DNA of 64,000 nucleotides from Branchiostoma belcheri (taxonomy: Eukaryota > Chordata > Leptocardii > Amphioxiformes > Branchiostomatidae): positions 666,559 through 730,558 of the forward strand of contig NW_017802458.1 of assembly GCF_001625305.1 (NCBI RefSeq), in the 5' to 3' direction. The notes below the pieces were generated by a model, which saw only the letters and a program-made list of their open reading frames with translations, searched no databases and was not told where the DNA came from. This document shows positions 58,001 through 64,000 of this stretch, one piece after another. How positions within the stretch are numbered: position 1 is the stretch's first letter; each line of letters opens with the position of its first letter. The translations under genes were made by a program, and so were the position numbers.

Positions 58001-60181
58001 AGATATCCAGCTCCAGACATCAACAGCAATGACATAAATTTTCTGCAGGTTAGTTCATTATTATTGGGTATGGACATCGTTTTTCTTCATTTTAATGTCC
58101 CTAGACGTTAGCTTGTGACTTGCCGCCGTCATCTTTGTCACCTTTGACCTGACAGGGGGACGGTCCATTATAAAAGGGGAGGGGTGTAAGTTTTCCACAC
58201 AGCAAAAGTTGCAGTGTAAAACACCAAAAGTTGCAGTGTAAAACACAGCAAAAGTTGCAGTGTAAAACACAGCAAAAGTTGCAGTGTAAAACACAGCAAA
58301 AGTTGCAGTGTAAAACACAGCAAAAGTTGCAGTGTAAAACACAGCAAAAGTTGCAGTGTAAAACACCCAAAGTTGCAGTGTAAAACACCAAAAGTTGCAG
58401 TGTAAAACACCAAAAGTTGCGGTGTAAAACACCAAAAGTTGCGGTGTAAAATTTTGTACTTGTCGGCCACGGTAAAATTGAGTGTGCCTTCACCTGAGTG
58501 TGATTACATGCTGGGATTTAAAAAAAAATCTACCAATTTTCATTTTCTGAAGATGTGGTTTGTCCTGGGAATGAACGCCAGTGTTTGGACAGTTCGTGCA
58601 TCCCTGACTACTACTGGTGCGACGGATATTTTCTGGACTGTGAGAACGGTGAGGACGAAGCGGACTGTGGTGGCGAAAGTAAGCTTTGGTGTTGTAAGTT
58701 GTTAGTATCACGAGGTAGTTCTCTTTTTTAACAAGAATTCGGAGATCTCATACCTCCATGAAATATGTGAATTTTTGTAAATGTTTTTACACAGTACACT
58801 ACAGTACAGAACAAAATAACACAGGTTTTTGTTTTTAAACACACAGTAGCACCTTTGGCCTGAAGTAGGTCAGGCTGTAATAGATATGGTCAACTGTACA
58901 TGTAGCCTATTTCAGAGAGAGAACCACATTAATCAACCCGGGCAGGCGTTAGAGGAACTCTTTGACAGCTGGTGTTTTGTTGCATAACCCGCATATCTGT
59001 TTTCCCTGCCTTGCAAAAAGATACAAAACCCGGAAGTTCTGTTGCAGTACCAAGGTCAGCCACCAGGAGGCCCATATTTGACCTTGACCTTTGGCTTCCA
59101 AAGACCTACCAACATACCAAATACCATCACAATCCATAAAGGCGTTCTGAAATTATGCTGACTACAAATGTGCGGAAACGCACACACACACACACGGACG
59201 CATCAAAAACAATACCTCCATTTTTCATCAAAACATAGAAACCACGGTCCAAAAGACCACGGGATAAAGTACTAACGCCACCGCAATGATGCAAACTGGA
59301 ATGAGCTAATAGATAAGATACGTACTAGTCTAGTTGCAAAACATAAGTTATGAACAGGGCCAAGTCACCTCTTGAAGCCAATCTGCGGTGAAAACCGTTC
59401 CTCCTTTCTGTCACTCTGCTGCATTTTGATTTCTACGAACCCAAGCTCAGAAACACATCCAAAACAATACCTAAAGATACTACCCACTTGAGGCTGAGTG
59501 GATACCTTGCGAGTTGAAATGTATTCTGACTTTGCTACAGATACAACAGCATGGCCTGCTGACGTTACAACAGTCAATGGGGCTGTGCCAACCACGAAAG
59601 ACCGTGAAGACACTGAACCTTTCAGCAGTGTGACCACTGAAGGACAGCCTGACCTAGCCACGCCTCCTGGCGGCTCTACCACCAAAGAGCAGCCTGACCT
59701 AGCAACGCCTCCTGGCGGTGTGACCACCGAAGGACAGCCTGACCTAGCCACGCCTCCTGGCGGTATGACCACCGAAGGACAGCCTGACCTAGCCACGCCT
59801 CCTGGCGGCTTTACCACCAAAGAGCAGCCTGGCCTAGCCACGCCTCCTGGTGGTCTGACCACTGAAGAGCAGCTTGATCTGACGATGCCCCCTGGCGGTA
59901 CAACAAGCACTGCAGCCCCGACAACAAATGATGGTACGAAACTGCCCTTTTTCAAAGCACGGTCTACACGGAAGATACGAATACAGTATTGTAGCAAGTT
60001 TTGTGATATATGAGGAGTAATGATAAGGAGTACATTCTATATGTAGTGATGTACAATCAAGAAGAATGCTTTTGACGGTTTTCCTTTCATTATTTTGACA
60101 GACTCTGGAGCAACTGCTGCTACCATTGGCGGTGGCGTACTGACCTCAACCATTCTGGCTCACGTTATCTTGGCTTACTAG
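42935..60181 (+). CDS. Gene D: CUB/kringle/LDLa mosaic with GPI-like tail
   Basis: Exons: 42935-43028 signal; 43192-44032 Pro/Thr heptads plus first CUB part; 44158-44270 CUB end; 45552-45692 LDLa; kringles 46476-46718, 47838-48080, 49087-49326, 49872-50111 (TGA) and 50461-50694; LDLa 51372-51488 and 53296-53409; discoidin-like 54359-54811; LDLa 55267-55401, 56713-56841 and 58553-58678; stalk 59541-59933; tail 60102-60181. All phases close. The product would be 1,231 aa if the broken kringle is skipped, or would stop in kringle 4 if it is included. Confidence 0.8.
43192..44032 (+). CDS. Gene D Pro/Thr array fused to CUB exon 1
   Basis: About 29 heptads of the form PTGPTQP / PTDPTQP, then [33 protein letters not shown] and [11 protein letters not shown], the first two thirds of a CUB domain. 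There is no intron between the repeat and CUB parts. Starts phase 1, ends phase 2 (TTACAAAT then gtaag). Long antisense ORFs at 43174-43846 are repeat artefacts. Confidence 0.85.
44158..44270 (+). CDS. Gene D CUB exon 2
   Basis: [38 protein letters not shown] completes the CUB domain ([11 protein letters not shown] and GF-FSY are typical). Phase 2 in, phase 1 out. Three cysteines are visible in the domain as a whole, so the second canonical disulphide appears incomplete. Confidence 0.88.
44310..44770 (-). mobile_element. LINE 3' fragment (CR1/L2-like)
   Basis: The minus ORF 44408-44692 contains [20 protein letters not shown] and [18 protein letters not shown], the usual C-terminal end of CR1/L2-type non-LTR reverse transcriptases. 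The copy is 5'-truncated, ends near a (TATCTG) run at 44318, and sits in the intron after the CUB domain. Confidence 0.8.
45552..45692 (+). CDS. Gene D LDLa 1
   Basis: [18 protein letters not shown], then [17 protein letters not shown] and a [10 protein letters not shown] tail. 141 bp, phase 1-1, donor gtgtaag chosen for phase. Confidence 0.85.
45735..46020. mobile_element. Palindromic MITE
   Basis: Arms of about 115 bp: gctgacgtttcggtgtctgt pairs with acagacaccgaaacgtcagc, and gcagaactccagtcagaagc with gcttctgactggagttctgc. The loop is about 45 bp, between ctatatgtagcc and ggctacatatag. Confidence 0.92.
46155..46370. mobile_element. CCAACACAAA-family MITE, left portion
   Basis: aaaacttttggtccaacaca, ctttcgaccagtcactctgg and gtgtgacgtcaacactgggt as in 16195-16480; the right arm is lost. 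Confidence 0.75.
46476..46718 (+). CDS. Gene D kringle 1
   Basis: [47 protein letters not shown] and [10 protein letters not shown]. Six cysteines, 243 bp, phase 1-1. Confidence 0.92.
46735..46868. mobile_element. Small hairpin MITE
   Basis: taatctccaagcagatcata is inverted as tatgatctacttggagatta; cggtgacaagacagtatat pairs with atactaccttgccaccg. It starts just after the kringle 1 donor. Confidence 0.8.
47838..48080 (+). CDS. Gene D kringle 2
   Basis: [47 protein letters not shown] and [11 protein letters not shown]. 243 bp, phase 1-1, intact. Confidence 0.92.
48160..48322. mobile_element. CCAACACAAA-family MITE, diverged
   Basis: agttaaaacttgcgatcgaa at the left and ttggatcaaaagttttaact at the right are inverted, with cctcgagctttcaatctgtc inside. 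Confidence 0.75.
48590..48998 (-). mobile_element. About 400-bp dispersed element, inverse of 22870-23245
   Basis: aaaatctgcgattttatacc, caaaggtcaacggtcgcgac and gaatccgtccacccaaacgc match the reverse complement of the copy next to unit B. Ends carry cctccgggc and cccggaggt. Confidence 0.75.
49087..49326 (+). CDS. Gene D kringle 3
   Basis: [47 protein letters not shown] and [11 protein letters not shown]. 240 bp, phase 1-1, intact. The closest relative of broken kringle 4. Confidence 0.92.
49424..49818. mobile_element. TIR element between kringles 3 and 4
   Basis: About 36-bp terminal inverted repeats: aggccatgttgatttgatta and tatggatgacatcc at the left, ggatgtcatccata and taatcaaatcaacatggcct at the right. 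The interior has a 118-codon ORF without recognisable domains. Confidence 0.88.
49872..50111 (+). pseudogene. Gene D kringle 4 with TGA in place of Trp
   Basis: [11 protein letters not shown], then TCQD followed by TGA where kringle 3 has TGG (Trp), then [25 protein letters not shown] and a WEYCVVPTC end in the same frame. Splice sites and 240-bp length are normal, so the exon may be skipped, or this is an allele or base error. Confidence 0.88.
50135..50380. mobile_element. TIR element, TAGTAAATGCCAGT family
   Basis: actgcgcgaaaacctgg and gatggtagtaaatgccagt at the left are inverted as actggcatttactactatt and cttttcgcgcagcgct at the right. It starts about 25 bp after the kringle 4 donor. Confidence 0.8.
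50461..50694 (+). CDS. Gene D kringle 5
   Basis: [47 protein letters not shown] and [12 protein letters not shown]. 234 bp, phase 1-1, intact. Confidence 0.92.
50750..51222. mobile_element. Foldback MITE, intact reference copy
   Basis: aatacgatacgccaaaaagc and cagttactcaagcaactgga at the left pair with tccagttgcttgagtaactg and ctttttgtataataggtatt at the right. Two arms of about 200 bp meet at the small hairpin aagctcctgttatg / gaacaggagctt. Split or partial copies lie at 5310-7600, 9780-9970 and 25190-25385. Confidence 0.9.
51372..51488 (+). CDS. Gene D LDLa 2
   Basis: [18 protein letters not shown], then [20 protein letters not shown]. 117 bp, phase 1-1. Two extra residues lie before the last cysteine. 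Confidence 0.88.
51655..52200. mobile_element. CCAACACAAA-family MITE with triplicated arm
   Basis: A hairpin copy whose right arm is repeated three times with about 130-bp period: ttgacgtcacacttcagatg at about 51811, 51940 and 52072, each followed by ggtcagtctattgaagaaga and cgaaagctctgga. Confidence 0.88.
52207..52773. mobile_element. piggyBac-like MITE (TTAA target site)
   Basis: TTAA at 52203-52206 and 52774-52777 flanks ends CCCTCAAACC and GGTTTGAGGG. TTAA duplication plus CCC-starting inverted ends is the piggyBac superfamily signature. 567 bp, no transposase. It contains a repeated gaccccatat / tgaccccact motif. Confidence 0.8.
52790..53278 (+). mobile_element. Possible retroposon 3' end with A-rich tail
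   Basis: AT-rich, T-rich sequence ending gaacaataaaaatt followed by an A-rich run that stops just before the next exon. No ORF. The A tail suggests a retroposed copy; the family is unknown. Confidence 0.35.
53296..53409 (+). CDS. Gene D LDLa 3
   Basis: [19 protein letters not shown], then [18 protein letters not shown]. The sixth cysteine codon is split: T at 53409 joins GT at 54359 to give TGT. 114 bp, phase 1-1. Confidence 0.82.
53587..54232. mobile_element. 646-bp TIR element in gene D intron
   Basis: About 65-bp inverted ends: agcctgggtgccatccccag and tataactgggtctggacttg versus caagtccagacccagttata and ctggggatggcacccaggct. The interior has an inverted cgttcgaacgtccgaacgg block and no transposase. 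Confidence 0.9.
54359..54811 (+). CDS. Gene D discoidin-like module
   Basis: [37 protein letters not shown] and [17 protein letters not shown]. 453 bp, longer than the 432-bp sisters by seven codons. Phase 1-1, intact. Confidence 0.87.
55267..55401 (+). CDS. Gene D LDLa 4
   Basis: [19 protein letters not shown], then [19 protein letters not shown]. 135 bp, phase 1-1. Confidence 0.9.
55468..55690 (+). mobile_element. SINE family 1, near full length
   Basis: tRNA-like head: tggcgtaacat A box, gactcggaaccaagaggtcc, ggttcgagtcc B box. Then the gggcccttaggaagggcact body, a tgtctgtcctttatttg segment and an A-rich end near 55690. The best full-length member here. Confidence 0.85.
55870..56440. mobile_element. 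Larger element with TAGTAAATG-type ends
   Basis: Left aaaagttggatttatcaata and gtagtaagtgcc; right ggcatttactgcc. Internal tttactactatt motifs recur. The 94-codon ORF at 56033 has no recognisable domain. Confidence 0.5.
56508..56693. mobile_element. Perfect-arm hairpin MITE
   Basis: tagtgaattctttcatcagt, gacaacttggaaggataagg and gatggctatcagtccatctt are repeated in inverse order on the right. The short loop is gggccactccgtgaac. Same family as the element holding the TCTCGCGAGA array at 3404-3746. It ends about 20 bp before an exon. Confidence 0.93.
56713..56841 (+). CDS. Gene D LDLa 5
   Basis: [19 protein letters not shown], then [18 protein letters not shown]. 129 bp, phase 1-1. Confidence 0.87.
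56922..57200 (+). mobile_element. tRNA-derived SINE, family 2
   Basis: Head tagctcaattggtagagtgc (A box) and gagttcaaaccccggccg (B box), a unique body with gcccaagggctacagaaatg, and a (TTTCC)n tail. It resembles a Thr-type tRNA, but the anticodon stem pairs poorly and the body follows, so it is not a tRNA gene. A tail fragment lies at 14466. Confidence 0.82.
57285..57430 (+). mobile_element. SINE family 1, truncated
   Basis: agaaccaagaggtcccgggt with ggttcgaaccc B box, then tgcccttgggaaaggc and atcgtatcgtccc. Confidence 0.75.
57463..58478. mobile_element. 1-kb foldback element with 22-24 bp repeats in its arms
   Basis: Outer ends accgtggccgacaagaacaa and its complement ttgtacttgtcggccacggt. 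Each arm is a tandem array of ttttacactgcaacttttg(g/ct)gtg units (about 10 on each side), then gtgtggaaaacttacacccc and ggacggtccccctgtcaggt. The middle, about 57790-58130, is unique and non-coding. ORFs on both strands in several frames are artefacts of the repeat. Confidence 0.93.
58553..58678 (+). CDS. Gene D LDLa 6
   Basis: [20 protein letters not shown], then [18 protein letters not shown]. 126 bp, phase 1-1. Its acceptor is about 75 bp after the foldback element. Confidence 0.88.
58727..59215. repeat. About 480-bp dispersed repeat, copy 2
   Basis: Same order of blocks as 17760-18245, ending in (CA)n. It lies after an LDLa exon in both places, suggesting it travelled with an exon duplication. 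Confidence 0.8.
59541..59933 (+). CDS. Gene D Thr/Pro repeat stalk
   Basis: [19 protein letters not shown], a linker, then six 15-residue units such as [15 protein letters not shown] and [15 protein letters not shown]. 393 bp, phase 1-1. Confidence 0.9.
60102..60181 (+). CDS. Gene D C-terminal tail, GPI-signal-like
   Basis: [19 protein letters not shown] then AHVILAY and TAG. 80 bp, five residues shorter than the tails of B and C. Confidence 0.82.
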
Positions 60182-60639
60182 TATTACGACGTTCACTTAG
60201 GTTGGGTCAGGCTAAAGGACCGACAAAATACCTGCTGTTTTGTACTGCAGCACGGCTGTAGGATGGTATCGTAATGATGTAACCTGCATGCACGAGGAAT
60301 CAAATGTATTCAATTTTTATATAGAAACTGTACTCTTCGTTAAGACGTCAGTTAGGATCATTGCTTTCAGTAGTTTAACTTTTCTTTTAAGAAAACTGGT
60401 TCTAAAATGGATAGGCCAGCAAGTAACTCGCCATTAAATATCGTTTTCTTTTATGTAATATAATTAATAACACTGTACTTATAGGACTTTCGTTCTAAAC
60501 TTTTTGAAGTACGATACTTCATTCCTTTATTCTTGTACTTCTTAGTTCTTGGTCGTATTTGCGTTCAGTTTCCGTGGAAGAAACTGCTATAGAAAGGTTC
60601 TATTCTTATTTAATTTATTTAGGAATGTTTATTGTGGAA

Positions 60640-60645
60640 AATAAA
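60640..60645 (+). terminator. Candidate polyadenylation signal of gene D
   Basis: AATAAA about 460 bp after the stop codon. Use is unproven. Confidence 0.4.
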
Positions 60646-62129
60646 TATTGAAAGAAAGTTTTGAAAAAGCTTTATATTCAAGGCGCGTATATCCCTAATA
60701 TTGTTAGTGTCATATTTCATAAAAAAAATAACAAGACGTGGATTCTCTTTATTACAAATATTAAGCACGATATTATCATACATCCTAGGTCTGTGAACAG
60801 TATGTCAGTTTTGAACAAAACTGGTATAATAAAGACTTTTTGCTTGACTCACTGTGTTCTGTGCTCAATTTACATTACCAACTTCGTACGTATTTCTGTG
60901 GTTTTGAAAACAAAGACAGGCAGGCAGACAGATGTAAAAAAAAACCATAGGACACAAATCTCTTTAAAGCAATCATTATGTTTAAAAATGTTACCCTGTA
61001 CACCGTCATGACAAATTATTTATTAATTATTTATTAATCAAAACATTTAAACATAACAAGAACAGTGTGACGCTGCACACAAGTTTATAACAAAAAAGTA
61101 CAATTAACATTTTAATACACAAAGTTGACATATATCTTTGCGCCGTAGTCCGACCACCCCAAGACTTTAAAAAATGCTAATGCACGATGGTCAAATTTGG
61201 GCCCAAATATTCCAACCTTTATATCGAACAGAATCATGTTCGATATGATGTCATTCGAATGGAATCATGTTCGATATGACGTCAATCGAACCGAACGTTC
61301 GTTCGATCCGGGGTTACCCGCGGTCATTTACAGTAAACCCGCGGCTTCAAGCTCGTTTTTACACGGGTACTGCCTAACAGTAAAAAATCCACCTTTTCAC
61401 AAATATAAACCGATTTCGGGTCAGTATATCTATGCCCTGTTTTGTAGTGGATATGTAACATATAACGAAGCTACTGCCGTCATCGTGTGTGACCTTGACG
61501 ATCGTAATTGTTGTTTACGGGGATATAAGTTACCCCCTGCACTTACTCACACGGTCTGACATGGGTGCAAACATGGTATTTAAACCGCAACAAAAACAAC
61601 TTAAATTTACCTAAAAAGTGTTTTAAATTGTAGGTAAGACAAAAATCTCGACCTGTGTCGGACGGATTTTATAAAGATGGCGGCGTTCTGGAATTATCGG
61701 TCTTGGAAGTTGAGAAAATGCGATTTTGGGCGAATTTTTCGACCTTAGCAACACTTTAACTTTGAAATAAAGAAAACTGTCCGACTCAAATCTTAATTTT
61801 GTTATACTGTTCACTAAAATGCAAAAATGTGGAATTTTCAGAGAGATTTGGGGTCGGTTTAAATCAGTTGTTTGGTTATTGACGTCGATTGTTCTAGAAT
61901 AAGCATTCGACGCGTTGAGAGTAATTTCACGCACATTTAAGCATTGTAATAAAAACACCAACATTTGGGCTATATGCAGTGCGGATTTTATCACATTTGG
62001 ACAAGAGAGTCCCCGTGAAACTGTTTATAATTGATGATAAGAATGTTTACCGCAGAGACCGGCTCCGCGGAAGCCGCGCGTGGAACCCCGGTAACCTGAT
62101 ACCCCTCCGTAGAATTGGAAACTTTACCC
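60646..62129. other. Intergenic stretch, no gene seen
   Basis: Contains a two-copy repeat of aatcatgttcgatatga at about 61229 and 61264, with CGAA-rich flanks. ORFs at 60661, 61197 and 61623 (-) have no recognisable domains. Confidence 0.5.
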
Positions 62130-63215
62130 TAGAAATTGACCGCCGTGCATACGAAATGCTATCCTGCTATCACTTTTTGTGGGTCAGCCGTTACCAGCTT
62201 ATACTGGATTTACATTTCTAATTCGGGGCCCGGCCGGGCGGTTTGCGGGAACGTAAGGAATCATGTAAAAGACAACAAAACGCAAAAAAATTCAAAATCA
62301 GCAATGGGGAGTATTTGCGTAAAGTATTGTTGATTTCACGTTAATCGAAACAGCCCGGGCGGGATCCGGTTTGGAAATTTCTTTTGATTTGTTTCATTGC
62401 CAATAAATATATAATACAAATCTAGGACAACTATTTCTTTTCATTTGCATAATGTTAAAGGTCCAATTTGGGGGGATAAATTTCCTGACTGGGCTTACGA
62501 TGCAACGCCGACCGACTCGCCCGAAACGTCTGGTCCAGACAAGGTTCTAGACTACGACCACAACACCTTTTGGAGCCCGAGCGGTCCAGGCCCGTGGTAC
62601 ATCATTTTCCACTTACAGGCCACCCTTAAATTGTTCAGGATCGGCATCACCAACTACGGAGACAAAGTCCACGACGTCTCGGCCTTCAAGTTTCAGAGAT
62701 CGGACCATGATAACCCGTACAACTGGGTGGACTGGATTACCTTCAGCCAGCCCATCGAAACCGTGCTCAACTCGTTCACGGTCCCTGGTATCGGAACCCC
62801 CGGTCGTTACTGGCGCCTGTTCATCACGGCGACCGGCCCGGACAACTCACCACCCTGGATACGCGATGTGGGATTTTACGGCATGGATCCAGGTTGGTTA
62901 ATTTTTAAAGGCATTTCATGCAATTTCTCGGCGGCAAAAAGAAACCAAAAATTCTGGATGAGGCAATCTGTCTGATAATGACATTTACTACCATTTCTGA
63001 GCACATTGTCGTAATCATTTCATACTTGAAGAGTTTGAAAAATCCCCCAAACACGCTACGTGACGATAGCAGTCTCTTTACTTTTTGGGTACCACCCATA
63101 AATAGCTAGAGCCGACCTACCATACAAAACTGTTTTCCGTCAGTGACATCGTATCTGTGCCTCTGAGATATCAGTATGCTATGGGACAGGACTGCTTCAG
63201 GTTACTACATTAACT
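62130..63215 (+). repeat. Segmental duplication of 19110-20190
   Basis: Nearly identical from atacgaaatgctatcctgct to gggacaggactgcttcag, including intron flanks on both sides of a discoidin exon, so this is a DNA-level copy and not retroposed. Confidence 0.9.
62461..62892 (+). CDS. Orphan discoidin-like exon, intact
   Basis: 432 bp with normal splice sites: [34 protein letters not shown] and [17 protein letters not shown]. It is the unbroken counterpart of the frameshifted exon at 19441. No other exon of the family is visible between 60182 and 64000; a further gene may continue beyond the window. Confidence 0.7.
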
Positions 63216-64000
63216 CTCAACAGTACACACCTTCCCGGACTGATTAATCTGTACACCTGGGGTCCGCGTGGACCCCAAGACAGTTTTTTTGCTAATTTTT
63301 AGAAATTATCAACATACTACCAGCTCAATTGCTTTGCAAATTGATGTGTGAACCTCTGAGTCCACATTACGTACGAAAATCATACATTTTGACCTTTTCC
63401 TATTTTTTGGTGAGGAAAAGACAAAAGGAAGAAATACCCGATTTTTGAACCCTATTCAGACCGAGTGGTGTTTTGAGGCCCGCGACAACTTTAATCTTAA
63501 ATAGCGCCTGAACGGCTTGAGCTAGAACCATCAAATTTTGTGAACACTTCTAAAGTGTATCTGAAAAAAAATTCATATTAGTTAAATAAGTTAATAAGTT
63601 TTTGTGTTGCCATGGCAACGGGTTTCTGACAGGCAATTTTTGGGGAAAAATCAGTAATTTTGGTTTTAACAAACATTTTCTGGGTTTTATATTAAATAAC
63701 ACTTCCTTTCTGACAATAATAGCATCTTACATAATTTAAGATAAGTTAAATCAGTTACTATTCATAATATATGCTAATTTGATGACGTCATTGGTCAAAA
63801 TCCAAGATGGCGGACCATATTATTAGCTCTGACGTCATATGACGTCATAATTACACCAAAGTTTTTAGAATATAATTCTATTACTACACCATTCTCTGAA
63901 AATTTGGTGGCCATGCGATAAGTGCATAAAAACATATAAAAACGGAATTCAAGTAAGGCCACACCAAGTAAATTTTATGGATGACGTCCGCGCGCGCATT
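63216..64000. other. Repeat-derived end of window
   Basis: Starts ttaactctcaacagtacac and contains ggggtccgcgtggacccc, reminiscent of the piggyBac-like element at 52207. From 63954, gtaaggccacaccaagtaaa and ttatggatgacgtc is the left end of the TIR family seen at 24352, running out of the window. No gene. Confidence 0.5.

Noticed and set aside
57426-58493. Six overlapping 90-150 codon ORFs rich in [15 protein letters not shown] or FTLQLLL
   Set aside because: All come from a 22-24 bp tandem repeat read in three frames on both strands of a foldback element.
61197-61559. 120-codon ORF downstream of gene D
   Set aside because: No recognisable domain; it starts inside a short CGAA-rich repeat.

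Overview
The window looks like cephalochordate (Branchiostoma, amphioxus) nuclear DNA. It has intron-rich animal genes with short exons, many small hairpin transposons and tRNA-derived SINEs. It also has extracellular mosaic genes built from LDL-receptor class A (LDLa), kringle, CUB, C-type lectin and discoidin-like modules. The species call is inference from this repertoire; no search was possible.

Layout: (1) 1-2175 holds the last three coding exons of a secretin-family (class B) GPCR on the + strand, closest by eye to CRF receptors. (2) 2176-12820 is gene-free and repeat-rich. It contains a 9 x 17 bp array of TCTCGCGAGA palindromes inside a hairpin element (3.4-3.75 kb), a 2 kb foldback element whose arms are tandem repeats carrying CRE-like TGACGTCA motifs (5.56-7.53 kb), and a tandem duplication of about 1.8 kb units (7.8-11.1 kb). 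(3) 12821-60181 is a cluster of related mosaic genes that I assembled exon by exon. Unit A (+, 12821-17263) and unit B (+, 17628-23960) may be one gene. Gene C (-, 40349-28772) encodes about 1,537 aa. Gene D (+, 42935-60181) has 1,311 codons before its stop. (4) 60182-64000 holds an intact orphan discoidin-like exon inside a duplicated segment.

Shared plan of A/B, C and D: a near-identical first exon (MDSRR..W signal peptide), then mixtures of Pro/Thr heptad repeats, CUB, kringle, LDLa, discoidin-like and one C-type lectin module, then a 15-residue Thr/Pro repeat stalk, then a short hydrophobic C-terminal exon that looks like a GPI-attachment signal. Nearly every module is a phase 1-1 exon, so modules can be duplicated, shuffled or skipped in frame. 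Every exon length I give satisfies the phase arithmetic, except the discoidin exon at 19441, which is one base short. Four module exons carry a lesion (frameshift or stop), and a fifth is only a fragment.

B and C meet tail to tail inside a 6 kb imperfect palindrome. C and D start head to head about 2.6 kb apart. The proteins are probably surface-anchored or secreted adhesion or recognition molecules; function is not shown by the sequence.
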